Notes under the pieces: model-generated
What the model saw: the letters and a program-made list of their open reading frames with translations, nothing else
What the model was told of the DNA's origin: nothing
The model's database searches: none
Shown: positions 51,158 to 60,427 of the stretch, piece by piece
Layout of the letters: every line of letters starts with the position of its first letter
Position numbering within the stretch: the stretch's first letter is position 1
Origin: Mesorhizobium sp. WSM4313
Lineage (GTDB): Bacteria; Pseudomonadota; Alphaproteobacteria; Rhizobiales; Rhizobiaceae
NCBI RefSeq assembly: GCF_002294725.1
Contig: NZ_NSFT01000006.1
Span: 248,001 to 312,000 of the forward strand
DNA length: 64,000 bases
Direction: 5' to 3'
Position numbers and translations under genes: made by a program

Positions 51158-52708
51158 TTAACTAACGCTGTCCGGCAGCTTTTCCTCACGCCGGGCGATC
51201 AAATCCCTGAGACCTTCGGCGATGCCTTCGTCGAGCTTCGGCTCCTGATAGTCGGCGAGCATGGCGCGCGCCTTTTCGCGGCCGCGCGTGTCATGATCCT
51301 TGGCGCCTTCGGCGCTCCACTGCTCGAAGGAATTGAAGTCCATGATGTTGGGCATGAAGAAGGCGCTCTCGAAATGCTCGAGCGTGTGCTGGGTGCCGAG
51401 GAAATGCCCTTGCGGACCGACCTCGCGGATTGCCGCCATCGCTTCCTTGAAATCGTCGAAGGGAACGCCGCCGGCATATTTATACCAGCCGACGAGCTGC
51501 TCGCAGTCGGTGGCGAATTTCGAATAGCCGCAGGTGAGGCCCGCCTCCAGCCAGCCGGCCGAATGCCAGATGTAATTGGCGCCGGAAAGGATCGCGGCAT
51601 GCATCAGCATGTTCGCCTCGTAGCCCGCCTGCGCGTCGTTGAGCTTGGAGCCGACATGGAAGCCGGAGGTGCGCCAGGGCAGCTTGTATTTCCTGGCCAG
51701 CGCGCCCATCAGATACATCATCTGCGCGGCTTCCGGCGTGCCGCCCATCGGCGCACCGGTCTTCATGTCGACGGTGACCATGAACTGACCGTAGAGCTGC
51801 GGCGAGCCGGGCCGGATGAGCTGCGTGAGCGCCACGCCGGCGAGCGCCTCGGCGTTGACCTGCGCCACCGCGCCGACGGCGGAGGCCGAGGTCGAGGCGC
51901 CGCACAGCGCGAAAGGCGCCAGGATCAGCGGCTGGTTATGGCTCGCATAGACCCGCATGGCGTCGATCATGGTGGCGTCCCAGACCAGCGGCGAATTGCA
52001 GTTGGTAATCGCCACCAGCACGGGGTTGTCGCGCACGAACTCCTCGCCGAAGACGATGCCGGCCATCGCCATCGTGTCCTCGGCGCGCTCCTTGGATGTC
52101 ACGATGCCCATGAACGGCTTGTCGGAATGTTTCAGCGCCGAATGGATGATGTGGAGATGCCGCTTCGGCACCGCGATTTCCATCGGCTCGCAGATGACGG
52201 AGCTCGAGGAATGCAGCGCCGGCGCCATATAGGCCATCTTGTGGAAATTGTTGAGGTCGGCGAGCGTGCCGTAACGGCGCTTGTTGTCGAGGTCGCGGAT
52301 ATAGGGAGCGCCATACATCGGCACGAAGATCGAGTTCTTGCCGCCGACGCGCACCGTGCGCTCCGGATTGCGCGCGTTGAGCGTGAACTCAGGCGGAACT
52401 TTCGAGACGAGTTCCATCAGGAGCGCGCGGTCGATGCGGACGCGCGTTTGCCTGACATCGGCGCCGGCCGCTTTCCAGAGCTCTATCGCCCCGTCGTCGC
52501 GGAATTCGCAGCCCACCTCCTCAAGGATCTTGAGCGATTCCTCGTGGATCAGCTCCACCGCCTCGTCGGGCACGATCTCATAGGCGGGGATCTTGCGCAC
52601 AAGGGTCGGGAAGGATGCGATCGGCGCGCTTCTCAGCGCCTTGCGGCCAAGACGGCCGCCGCCGCGGCGGTGGGTCTGTTCGGTCAATTCAACGGCCGGT
52701 GCGTTCAT
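51158..52708 (-). CDS. Trimethylamine methyltransferase (MttB) family protein, non-pyrrolysine
   Basis: A 516-residue TIM-barrel methyltransferase of the MttB superfamily. There is no in-frame amber codon, so it belongs to the non-pyrrolysine branch, known members of which use glycine betaine or similar quaternary amines and methylate a corrinoid protein. NPVLVAITNCNSPLVWD, GSPQLYGQFMVTVDMKTGAPMGG and SKLNDAQAGYEANM are family segments. No corrinoid protein gene is in the window. ATG 52708 follows AAGGAGTCTCC. It is divergent from a LysR regulator and followed by a family 5 binding protein gene. Confidence 0.88.
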   Translation of the reverse strand: MNAPAVELTEQTHRRGGGRLGRKALRSAPIASFPTLVRKIPAYEIVPDEAVELIHEESLKILEEVGCEFRDDGAIELWKAAGADVRQTRVRIDRALLMELVSKVPPEFTLNARNPERTVRVGGKNSIFVPMYGAPYIRDLDNKRRYGTLADLNNFHKMAYMAPALHSSSSVICEPMEIAVPKRHLHIIHSALKHSDKPFMGIVTSKERAEDTMAMAGIVFGEEFVRDNPVLVAITNCNSPLVWDATMIDAMRVYASHNQPLILAPFALCGASTSASAVGAVAQVNAEALAGVALTQLIRPGSPQLYGQFMVTVDMKTGAPMGGTPEAAQMMYLMGALARKYKLPWRTSGFHVGSKLNDAQAGYEANMLMHAAILSGANYIWHSAGWLEAGLTCGYSKFATDCEQLVGWYKYAGGVPFDDFKEAMAAIREVGPQGHFLGTQHTLEHFESAFFMPNIMDFNSFEQWSAEGAKDHDTRGREKARAMLADYQEPKLDEGIAEGLRDLIARREEKLPDSVS

Positions 52709-52784
52709 GGAGACTCCTTCTTCCCGCCACTCACGTTAGCGAGGCAAAATATGGCTGTGACGCTGGAAAATCCTGATCTTCTGT

Positions 52785-52799
52785 ATAAGTTCACCTTAT
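52785..52799. promoter_or_regulatory. Palindrome at the LysR start, possible autoregulatory site
   Basis: ATAAG (52785-52789) and CTTAT (52795-52799) with a 5-base spacer, a small LysR-type box that overlaps the ATG at 52798. TATAAG at 52784-52789 could also be the -10 box of this gene. Confidence 0.4.
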
Positions 52800-53700
52800 G
52801 CGAAGCCTGCGCCACCTCCTGCCCTCGGCCGGCAGCCTCATCGTCTTCGAAGCCGCCGGCCGGCTGTCGAGCTTCACCGCCGCCGGGCGCGAGCTCGGCA
52901 TGACGCAGGCCGCCGTTTCCTATGCGGTGCGTGGACTGGAGGAGCAGCTCGGCGCCAAGCTTTTCCAGCGGCGCCACCGCCAGGTGCTTCTGACGGAAGC
53001 CGGCGAGCGCTTCCATGCCGACGTCTCGCTCGGCCTGTCGCATATCCGCAAGTCGGCAGAGGACCTGCGCCTGCAGGCAACCGGCGGCCATGTGACTTTG
53101 GCCGCCTCGACGGCTTTCGGCTCGTTCTGGATGATGCCGCGCCTGCAGCAGTTCCGCGACGAACTGCCGGGTATCGACCTGCGCATCCAGACCGCCGACC
53201 GCGACCTCGACATCATCGCCGAAGGGATTCCGCTCGGCGTGCGCGGCGGGGTGCCGCGCGACTGGCCGGACTACCACTCGCTGTCGCTCTCCGACGAGGA
53301 GATCTTCCCGGTCGCCGGGCCGAACTACCTCGCTAAATTCGGTAAGCCGAAGACGGTCGAGGAACTGGCAACGCACCGGCTGATCCATCTCGAGGAACCC
53401 TATCGCGAGGCGCCGAACTGGGACGAATGGTTCGCGTCGGCCGGAACCAGCCTGCGCAATGCGGAGCGCGGGTTGCGCATCAACGATTATGCGCTGGTGA
53501 TCCAGGCAGTGATGGAGGGACAAGGCATCTCGCTTGGATGGCGGCATCTGGTCGAGCGGCTGGTGGCATCAGGGCTGCTGGTGCCGGTGACCGATCATGT
53601 GATGCGGACCGGCATCGGCTTTCACGTCATCTGGCCGAAGAACCGCGACCTCAGCGAGAATGCGCGCAGGGTCAGGGACTGGCTGGTGGCGCAGGCGTGA
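52798..53700 (+). CDS. LysR family transcriptional regulator (divergent from the MttB gene)
   Basis: A 300-residue regulator of the GcvA-like LysR group. Helix-turn-helix at residues ~18-60 (SSFTAAGRELGMTQAAVSYAVRGLEEQLGAKLFQR), ligand domain with LAASTAFGSFWMMPRLQQF. It stands head-to-head with the MttB-family gene, 89 bases apart, and probably activates it in response to its substrate. No ribosome-binding site precedes ATG 52798, and a TATAAG lies only 8 bases before it, so the message may be leaderless. Confidence 0.9.
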   Translation: MRSLRHLLPSAGSLIVFEAAGRLSSFTAAGRELGMTQAAVSYAVRGLEEQLGAKLFQRRHRQVLLTEAGERFHADVSLGLSHIRKSAEDLRLQATGGHVTLAASTAFGSFWMMPRLQQFRDELPGIDLRIQTADRDLDIIAEGIPLGVRGGVPRDWPDYHSLSLSDEEIFPVAGPNYLAKFGKPKTVEELATHRLIHLEEPYREAPNWDEWFASAGTSLRNAERGLRINDYALVIQAVMEGQGISLGWRHLVERLVASGLLVPVTDHVMRTGIGFHVIWPKNRDLSENARRVRDWLVAQA

Positions 53701-53745
53701 ACTGACCCCTCCCCCACGCCGTTCGAATCCGCCTATAATCGCCTC

Positions 53746-55620
53746 ATGCCTATCCGCCAGCTTTCCGAAACGATGATCAACCAGATCGCCGCCGGCGAGG
53801 TCATCGAGCGTCCGGCGAGCGTGGTGAAGGAGTTGGTCGAGAATGCGCTCGACGCAGGAGCCTCGCGCGTGGAGATCGTCACCGCCGGCGGCGGGCTCAA
53901 TCTCATCCGCGTCACCGATGACGGCTCGGGTATTCCGGAAAAGGAACTGGCGCTGGCGGTCGCGCGGCACTGCACCTCCAAGCTGTCCGACAACATCCAC
54001 GACATCCGCTCGCTGGGTTTCCGCGGCGAGGCGCTTCCCTCGATCGGTTCCGTCGCGCGGCTGTCGATCCGCTCGCGCACGGCTGGCGGCGACAGCGCGG
54101 CCGAGATCGGCATCGACGGCGGGCGCGTCTCGGCGGTGAAGCCGGCGGCGGCAAACCGGGGCACCACGGTCGAAGTGCGCGACCTTTTCTTCGCCACCCC
54201 GGCCAGGCTGAAATTCATGAAGGGCGAGCGCGCCGAAAGCTCGGCCACCAGCGACGTGGTGAAGCGTATCGCCATCGCCTTTCCCGCTGTCCGCTTCACG
54301 CTGGCCGGCGCCGACCGCTCGACGCTGGAACTGCCCGCAACCAGCGACACGCCGGAGGGCCGGCTTGCCCGCGTCGCGCAAGTGATGGGCAAGGATTTCC
54401 CGGACAATGCCATTGCCATCGATGCCGTGCGGGAGGGAGTTCACCTTGCCGGCCACGTCTCGATCCCGTCCTACACGCGTGCCAATGCGCTGCAGCAATA
54501 TGCCTATGTCAATGGACGGCCGGTTCGCGACAAGCTGATCGCCGGCGCGATCCGGGGCGCCTTCGCCGACGTGCTGCCGCGAGACCGGCATGCGGTGACG
54601 GTGCTCTTCCTGTCGCTGGATCCCTCGACCGTCGACGTCAATGTCCATCCCGCCAAGGCCGATGTGCGCTTCCGGGATCCCGGCCTGGTGCGCGGGCTGA
54701 TCGTCGGCGCCATCCGCGAGGCGCTGGCCGGCGCCGGCATCCGCGCGGCGACGACGGGCGCCGCCGGCATGATGGCGGCATTCCGGCCGGGCGCGGCGCC
54801 CTATTCGCATGCCGGCCCGGCCAACGGCCATCGCAGCTATGGCTCGGCCTACAGTGGCTTCAGCTCCAGCGGTTTCGATCCGACACGTTCGCCGCAACGG
54901 CCGCTCGATATGGACGCTGGTGAGGCCAGATCGCAAGCCAATGGTTTTGCCGAGAACGAGCAGGCGGCCTTCGACACCGGCCCGCTCGCCAGCGCCGATG
55001 CGCGAGCCGGAATTGCCGAGCCGTCCGAGGCGCTGCTCGGCATGGTGCTGGGCGCGGCGCGCGCGCAGGTGCATGAGAACTATATCGTCGCGCAGACGCG
55101 GGATTCGCTCGTCATCGTTGACCAGCATGCCGCGCATGAGCGGCTGGTCTATGAGGCGCTGAAGAATGCGCTGCATTCGCGCGCCGTGCCTTCACAAATG
55201 CTTCTGCTGCCCGAGATCGTCGACCTGCCGGAAGAGGACGCGGAGCGGCTGGCCATGCATTCCGACACGCTCGCCAAATTTGGCCTAGGCCTCGAGCGCT
55301 TCGGTCCCGGTGCGGTGGCGGTGCGCGAGACGCCGTCGATGCTGGGCGAAACCAATGTGCAGCAGCTGGTGCGCGACCTTGCCGACGAGATCGCCGACAA
55401 CGACACGGTCGAGACGCTGAAGGAGCGGCTGGACAGAATAGCCGCGACCATGGCCTGCCACGGCTCGGTGCGGTCAGGGCGCCTGCTCAAGGCCGAGGAG
55501 ATGAACGCGCTGCTGCGCCAGATGGAGGCGACACCCGGCTCCGGCACCTGCAACCACGGCCGCCCGACCTATATCGAGCTCAAGCTCGCCGATATCGAAA
55601 GGCTGTTCGGGCGGCGGTGA
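53746..55620 (+). CDS. mutL: DNA mismatch repair protein MutL
   Basis: A 624-residue MutL. The N-terminal GHKL ATPase shows [25 protein letters not shown] and GFRGEAL. The C-terminal dimerisation domain carries the endonuclease metal motif [12 protein letters not shown] (residues 459-470), plus [12 protein letters not shown] and CNHGRPT, so this is a nicking MutL as in most bacteria without MutH. The linker near residues 340-410 is Gly/Ser-rich and poorly conserved. ATG 53746; monocistronic. Confidence 0.96.
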   Translation: MPIRQLSETMINQIAAGEVIERPASVVKELVENALDAGASRVEIVTAGGGLNLIRVTDDGSGIPEKELALAVARHCTSKLSDNIHDIRSLGFRGEALPSIGSVARLSIRSRTAGGDSAAEIGIDGGRVSAVKPAAANRGTTVEVRDLFFATPARLKFMKGERAESSATSDVVKRIAIAFPAVRFTLAGADRSTLELPATSDTPEGRLARVAQVMGKDFPDNAIAIDAVREGVHLAGHVSIPSYTRANALQQYAYVNGRPVRDKLIAGAIRGAFADVLPRDRHAVTVLFLSLDPSTVDVNVHPAKADVRFRDPGLVRGLIVGAIREALAGAGIRAATTGAAGMMAAFRPGAAPYSHAGPANGHRSYGSAYSGFSSSGFDPTRSPQRPLDMDAGEARSQANGFAENEQAAFDTGPLASADARAGIAEPSEALLGMVLGAARAQVHENYIVAQTRDSLVIVDQHAAHERLVYEALKNALHSRAVPSQMLLLPEIVDLPEEDAERLAMHSDTLAKFGLGLERFGPGAVAVRETPSMLGETNVQQLVRDLADEIADNDTVETLKERLDRIAATMACHGSVRSGRLLKAEEMNALLRQMEATPGSGTCNHGRPTYIELKLADIERLFGRR

Positions 55621-55670
55621 GCGTCCCCTGGCTCGTTGCAACAGCAAGGGTCGGCGCCATACGCTGAATA

Positions 55671-56429
55671 TCATTGCTTGAGGTGGTATTTTCCTGTCTT
55701 CGGGTTGAGAACATAGTCGTTCGCGCCTGCGAATTTGCCGCCTCCAAATTCCACCGAAATGATGTCCTTGCCTGCCTCCACCCATTTTTGCACGTTCATA
55801 TAAATGGGCGTCGTCGACATACCGGCGTTGCAGTCCTCATCGTCGAAGCCGATCTCCTGAACGGCCGTCTTTTTCTTCTTGTTGATCACCAGCATTTTCG
55901 TCATGCAGATGCCGGCGTCGGACTTCGTGTAAATCCCCGCAAATCTGTCGCGGGTCGTCTCAGCCCAAAAGGGAATTTCGACGGTCCCGTCGATCTTCAG
56001 GTCGCCTGTATTGTCAAGACTCGCGACCTTCCTGAGCGTAACGGGAAATTTGTCCACGCCTTTGCTCCAGCTTCCCGCCGCGCCGCTTTCACTGATCTCG
56101 ATAGAGAAAGGACATCCGGTGGTGTCGACGGGTGTTTTCGACCCCATCACGAGGACGCGTTGAAATTCCTGGTCGTCCGCGATCTCGCACAGCGTGAGCT
56201 TTGAGCCCTCCGCCTTGCCGTAGATCGCGATTGGGCTTTGCTTGGCGTCGTAGAAATAGCTTCCCTTTACACTGATCCCGCTGCCGAAGCTGGCATAGCG
56301 CTGCAGGGAGACGTGAACCGGGTTCGGTCCGATGGAACCTTCGTAGTTCTCCACCTGATACCAGCCCGCGAAGGCTTTTTGGCTTAGCAGCAGCAAGCAG
56401 CCAACCGCGGCAATGAACCCTCTTCCCAC
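55671..56429 (-). CDS. Secreted hypothetical protein
   Basis: A 252-residue protein of unknown function with a signal peptide (MGRGFIAAVGCLLLLSQKAFA). The mature part starts GWYQVENYEGSIGPNPVHVSLQ and is rich in beta-strand patterns, ending NPKTGKYHLKQ. Cysteines near CEIAD, GCPF, GICM and DCNAG could form disulfides. I chose the GTG at 56427-56429, preceded by GGAGGG; a longer frame to 56507 adds a segment unlike an export signal. It is convergent with mutL and no family is recognised. Confidence 0.78.
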   Translation of the reverse strand: MGRGFIAAVGCLLLLSQKAFAGWYQVENYEGSIGPNPVHVSLQRYASFGSGISVKGSYFYDAKQSPIAIYGKAEGSKLTLCEIADDQEFQRVLVMGSKTPVDTTGCPFSIEISESGAAGSWSKGVDKFPVTLRKVASLDNTGDLKIDGTVEIPFWAETTRDRFAGIYTKSDAGICMTKMLVINKKKKTAVQEIGFDDEDCNAGMSTTPIYMNVQKWVEAGKDIISVEFGGGKFAGANDYVLNPKTGKYHLKQ

Positions 56430-56547
56430 CCCTATCCCTCCGTCAAGGCGGATCAGGATAGCTTGCCTTGCGCCTGCGTCACAGGGGCCGCCGGTAGCCG
56501 CATTCAACTTTTCAGCTCGAGCCCGGAAACGGCCGTAAACTTTTGAA

Positions 56548-57441
56548 CTAACGCTTCAAATTGACCACGATCACGCCACCCAGCGCCAGCGCGCCGCCCA
56601 GGATGCCGAGCAGCGACGGCACTTCGCCCAGCCAGAAGAAGCCGATCAGAGCGGAGGTCGGCGAGACGAGATAGAGGAAGTTCGAGGCGCGCGCGGCGGG
56701 CAGGCGCGACAGCGCGGTCGCCCATGCGGCATAGGCGATCAACGAGGGCACGATACCGAGATAGATGACGGCGCCAAGACCGGCGGTGTCGGCGACCGCT
56801 GCCTGCGAAAAAGCCTCGGGCAGGAAGGGCGACAGACAGAGCGCGCCGAGCACCATGTTGGAAGCGGATATCGTCAGAGGATGATGACGGGCAAAGAGCG
56901 GCTTCTGCACAATGGTATTGACGGCGGAGCAGAGCGCGGAGCCCAGCACCAGCAGCGCGCCGGCGTTGAAATGAAGGCCGTGCCCGTCGGCCACCGCGAT
57001 GATGCCGATGCCGGCGAAGGAAATAACGGTGCCCAGCCAGGCAAGCCCCGAGAAGCGCTCGCCGAGCAGCGCCATCGCCATGATAGCGGTGAAGATCGGG
57101 CTGACATTGATGATGAAGCCGGCCGCACCCGCCGAGACGGTCAGCTCGCCGAAATTGAGCATGGCGGTGTAGAGCGCGACGAAGATGGCGCCGCCGAAGC
57201 CGAAGCGCCACAGCTCGTCCACCCGCGGCAGTGCCGGGCGTTTCACCGCGAGGAAGATGGCGGCCGGAACCGCCGCGATCGCAAAGCGCAGCGCGCCGAG
57301 TTCCAGCGGCTGGAAGGCGGCAAGGCCGGCGCGGATCGCCGGGAAAGCCGAAGCCCAGCCGATGACCGTCAGCGTCACCGCGATTGCGGCGGTGGTGTCC
57401 ATGCGCCGTGTCTCATTCAACGTGCCGGTGTAAGCGCTCAT
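56548..57441 (-). CDS. EamA/DMT family transporter
   Basis: A 297-residue exporter-like protein with ten hydrophobic segments in two EamA repeats (about residues 14-140 and 155-295). The second repeat ends LGGALALGGVIVVNLKR, as usual. Substrates of this family are often amino acids or metabolites and cannot be predicted here. ATG 57441 has GAGG eight bases upstream. It is divergent from a LysR gene that may regulate it. Confidence 0.88.
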   Translation of the reverse strand: MSAYTGTLNETRRMDTTAAIAVTLTVIGWASAFPAIRAGLAAFQPLELGALRFAIAAVPAAIFLAVKRPALPRVDELWRFGFGGAIFVALYTAMLNFGELTVSAGAAGFIINVSPIFTAIMAMALLGERFSGLAWLGTVISFAGIGIIAVADGHGLHFNAGALLVLGSALCSAVNTIVQKPLFARHHPLTISASNMVLGALCLSPFLPEAFSQAAVADTAGLGAVIYLGIVPSLIAYAAWATALSRLPAARASNFLYLVSPTSALIGFFWLGEVPSLLGILGGALALGGVIVVNLKR

Positions 57442-57526
57442 TGCCGTAACCTCGTCTTTCTGCGTCATGGATGCATGAGAACGCCATTGCCGGCCAATTG
57501 ACAAACGACCAATTCGAGAGTCAGCT

Positions 57527-58459
57527 GTGAGCATGGATCACAGCTCTGACCAGATACTGCCGCTTGAAACCCTGCGCGCCTTCGATGCGGCGGCGCGCAT
57601 GGGGAGTTTTTCCGCGGCGGCTGAAAAGCTCAACCTCACCCATGGCGCGGTGAGCCGCCAGATTGCCAAGCTGGAGGACTGGCTTGGCTTGAAAGTGTTC
57701 GAGCGCAACGCGCGCGGCGTGACGCTGACGATCGAGGGCAACCGACTGCATTTGAGGACCGCCGAGGCCTTCGCGCTGATCTCATTCAACTCCGACCGCT
57801 GGGTCGAGCCGCGCGGCACGGCCGTGGTGCGGCTGGCCTCGATCCCGTCGGTGAGCGGGCTGTGGCTGATGCCGCGCATGGCCGCGCTGGAGAACCATCC
57901 GACCAAGCTGCGCATCGTGCTTGACGTCGACAACCGCCAGGCCGATCTCGCCGACGAAGGCATCGATCTTTCGGTGCGCTGCGGGCGCGGCCGCATTCCG
58001 GGCCGCATCTCGGTGCAGCTGTTCGAGGAGCATATTTTCCCGATCGCCTCGCCGGAGCTGGCGAAGGAGATCGGACGAGGCGACCCTGCCCGGCTGCTGA
58101 AATTCCCGCTGATCAACGATTCCGACGCATCCGCCTGGCGCGCCTGGCTCGCGGCGCAGGACATGGATTATCGCCCGCGTCCGCAGGACCGGCGTTTCGA
58201 GGATTATAATCTGGTGCTCGATGCGGCCGCGCATGGGTTGGGCATCGCGCTGGCGCGGCCCCCGCTGACGGCAGACCAGCTCCAATCCGGCCGCATCGTT
58301 GCCGTCGACGAGCGCGTTGCGCTCAATCCGGTATCTTATTGGATGGACCGCCCCGTCGGCCGGCCGCGCGCGGCAGCGGCGGACCTTGCCAGGCGCATCG
58401 CCGAACAGGCAGGGCTTGCTCCGGAAAAGCTCGAGGCTTTCCTTCAGGACGGCGTTTGA
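57527..58459 (+). CDS. LysR family transcriptional regulator (divergent from the EamA gene)
   Basis: A 310-residue GcvA-type LysR regulator: helix-turn-helix at residues ~20-60 (GSFSAAAEKLNLTHGAVSRQIAKLEDWLGLKVFER) and effector domain with SVSGLWLMPRMAALE, FEEHIFPIASPEL and AHGLGIALARPPL. GTG 57527 and ATG 57533 are both possible starts. The gap to the EamA start is 85 bases, so it probably controls that exporter. Confidence 0.9.
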   Translation: MSMDHSSDQILPLETLRAFDAAARMGSFSAAAEKLNLTHGAVSRQIAKLEDWLGLKVFERNARGVTLTIEGNRLHLRTAEAFALISFNSDRWVEPRGTAVVRLASIPSVSGLWLMPRMAALENHPTKLRIVLDVDNRQADLADEGIDLSVRCGRGRIPGRISVQLFEEHIFPIASPELAKEIGRGDPARLLKFPLINDSDASAWRAWLAAQDMDYRPRPQDRRFEDYNLVLDAAAHGLGIALARPPLTADQLQSGRIVAVDERVALNPVSYWMDRPVGRPRAAAADLARRIAEQAGLAPEKLEAFLQDGV

Positions 58460-58465
58460 GCGGGC

Positions 58466-59068
58466 TTATCGAAGCAACAGAACCATGATGGTGGCGGTCA
58501 CGGCCGAGACGATTGCCGTGACGATCGAGATCGTCCAAAGGGATATCGGCGCGGATTCCGATCTCGGGGCATGACCAGCCGGACCGGCCGCGGCACCGCG
58601 CGGCCGCGGCGCGTTGGCGTTGGCCGCGACCAGCATCGCGGCGGAAGCGATGGCCGGCGAAAATGTGGACAATGCAGGCGCAACCGGGGCTCTGGGCGCA
58701 TTGTCGGCGACCGCTGCCTGCCGTGAGGCGAAGCCGCGCGGTGCCTGATCGGTATCTGTCGCCGCCCTGCCCGTCGAAGGTCTTGCCCGCGCGTCATCCA
58801 AGGCAGCATCGGGCTCCATGACGGCCCGGTAAGCGTCCTCGGCCTCGGTGGACGACAGGCGTTGCGATGCCTGGACGGCAGGGCGCGGCTGCGCGCTCTG
58901 CAGCGACTGGGCCGCGATTTGCGCCGCCTGCACCATTGATGGCGCCGGCGGCTGGACCAGCGTCTTGATCAAAGCCGCTGTCGCCGGATCGGCCTTGGGC
59001 GATGGCACCGCCTGGGGGGTGAGCGCCTCATTGATCAGCGTGTTCAAGCGGGTCGGAGTGATGTCCAT
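58466..59068 (-). CDS. Ala/Pro-rich protein with C-terminal membrane anchor
   Basis: A 200-residue protein of unknown function. Residues 1-170 are Ala/Pro-rich and probably disordered, with a short helical start (PTRLNTLINEAL); the last ~25 residues are a membrane helix (WTISIVTAIVSAVTATIMVLLLR), giving a tail-anchored topology. ATG 59068 is preceded by GGAG. It ends 7 bases before the LysR stop on the opposite strand. The composition makes codon-based support weaker, but the tail anchor and ribosome site favour a real gene. Confidence 0.65.
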   Translation of the reverse strand: MDITPTRLNTLINEALTPQAVPSPKADPATAALIKTLVQPPAPSMVQAAQIAAQSLQSAQPRPAVQASQRLSSTEAEDAYRAVMEPDAALDDARARPSTGRAATDTDQAPRGFASRQAAVADNAPRAPVAPALSTFSPAIASAAMLVAANANAPRPRGAAAGPAGHAPRSESAPISLWTISIVTAIVSAVTATIMVLLLR

Positions 59069-59183
59069 GCGGGGGCTCCGGGAACCATTTGTCGCTGCAG
59101 CCATACCGGATGAGCATTGCGTCAAGCTTGACGTTGCTTGCGATTTATGGCGATTGAAACCCGATGAACTGCAGCGTCCTTTC

Positions 59184-59417
59184 ATGATGAACCGTTTCGA
59201 AGGCCCGGGCGGCAGGGAAGCCCGGATCCGTTATCTCGACGGCGACTTCCAAGTCACCAGTCCCGGCTCCTTCGTGCGCTGTGCGGTGACGGGCGAGAAC
59301 ATTCCGCTCGACGAGCTCAAATATTGGAGCGTCGCCCGGCAGGAGCCCTATGTGAACGCCGCGGTGTCGCTTGCCCGCGAGATCGAGATGCACCCGGAAT
59401 TGCGCAAGCGCGGATAA
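59184..59417 (+). CDS. DUF2093 domain-containing protein
   Basis: A 77-residue alphaproteobacterial protein of unknown function. The DUF2093 core REARIRYLDGDFQVTSPGSF and RCAVTGENIPLDELKYWSV is well conserved; a cysteine is retained in VRCAVTG. Two consecutive ATGs at 59184 and 59187 are the only good starts, and the ribosome site is weak. A longer frame reaching back to 58848 would run through the promoter region of the divergent gene and is not used. Confidence 0.85.
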   Translation: MMNRFEGPGGREARIRYLDGDFQVTSPGSFVRCAVTGENIPLDELKYWSVARQEPYVNAAVSLAREIEMHPELRKRG

Positions 59418-59471
59418 GCCTTGCGAGCCCATGGCGCTTGGCAGCCAAGCTCGACCGCTCAGGGTACTACA

Positions 59472-60314
59472 TTGAAAAACTTCAGGAAATCTCTCAAGAC
59501 ACTTCTTCGCATGCCGCTTGTCATGCGCGCGAGATGGCGCGATCGGGCGGTGTCGAGGGCGCCCCGATTCAAGCTGACGGCCTGCGCAATCTTCCGCGAG
59601 GAAGCGCCGTTCCTGGCCGAATGGATCAGGTTCCATCAGAATGTGGGATTCGAGCATTTCTATCTCTACAACAACTTCTCGACCGACGACTTCAAAGCCG
59701 TATTGAATCCGTTCATTCAGGAGGGCCTGGTCACGGTGGTCGACTGGCCGCGGCCGGTGGGGCAGCTGTCGGCTTATAGGGACTGCATCCGCAGGCGCTG
59801 GCGCGAAGCGTTGTGGATCGGATTCTTCGACATCGATGAGTTTCTTTTCGCACCCGACGGACGTGACGTACCCTCGGTTCTGAGGGACTATCGCGACCTG
59901 CCAGGCGTTTGCGTCTGGCAAGCTTTCTATGGCTCCTCCGGCCAAGCGGAGCGACCGGAACGGCCGGTGGTCGAGGCCTATACGATGCGAGCCGGGCCGG
60001 ACATCACGACGGTCAAGACAATCCTCAACCCGCGCATGGTCTACAGAGTGGGCGTCCATCAGTCGAAATTCCTGTCCGGTGAAGGGATGGACACCCGTCG
60101 ACGGACCATCGCGCCCGGCATGCCTCCCCAGTTCGATATCCTGAGGATCAATCACTATTGGTCGCGATCACTCGCCGACCTCGACCAGAAAATCCGGCGC
60201 GGCGACGCCTCAACTTCCGCGCTGCGCGACAGGGATTGGCATTTCGACTTCGAAAGCAAGCTCAATGTCGAGCGCGACGAGGCGATCCTGCAGGCGATGC
60301 GGCGCGCAGGATAG
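59472..60314 (+). CDS. Glycosyltransferase family 92 protein
   Basis: A 280-residue cytoplasmic or membrane-associated glycosyltransferase of the GT92 (DUF23) group. The opening TACAIFREEAPFLAEWIRFHQNVGFEHFYLYNN is characteristic, and the metal-binding DxD is in IGFFDIDEFLFAP. The acceptor is unknown; surface polysaccharide or glycoprotein modification is likely. I chose TTG 59472, preceded by AGGG seven bases upstream; ATG 59511 is an alternative and an upstream start at 59421 is less likely. The following gene makes a nucleotide-sugar precursor. Confidence 0.83.
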   Translation: MKNFRKSLKTLLRMPLVMRARWRDRAVSRAPRFKLTACAIFREEAPFLAEWIRFHQNVGFEHFYLYNNFSTDDFKAVLNPFIQEGLVTVVDWPRPVGQLSAYRDCIRRRWREALWIGFFDIDEFLFAPDGRDVPSVLRDYRDLPGVCVWQAFYGSSGQAERPERPVVEAYTMRAGPDITTVKTILNPRMVYRVGVHQSKFLSGEGMDTRRRTIAPGMPPQFDILRINHYWSRSLADLDQKIRRGDASTSALRDRDWHFDFESKLNVERDEAILQAMRRAG

Positions 60315-60366
60315 CCGTAGCCACTTCTTCCCTTCCCATCGATGGCCCCACTCCGTCGTTTCAGTG

Positions 60367-60396
60367 CTGACACTTTCGCCTTTCTGGGGCTATAGA
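60367..60396 (+). promoter_or_regulatory. Possible promoter of the UXS-like gene
   Basis: CTGACA (60367-60372) and TATAGA (60391-60396) with 18-base spacing, in the 113-base gap ahead of the nucleotide-sugar gene. The fit to the -35/-10 consensus is fair. Confidence 0.35.
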
Positions 60397-60427
60397 CAGC
60401 AAAGGGCGACGGGTACGGGGGTTTGTT

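Noticed and set aside
51158..52708. A pyrrolysine-containing methyltransferase
   Set aside because: The reading frame has no internal TAG and no pylS/pylT-like genes are seen; it belongs to the non-pyrrolysine MttB branch.
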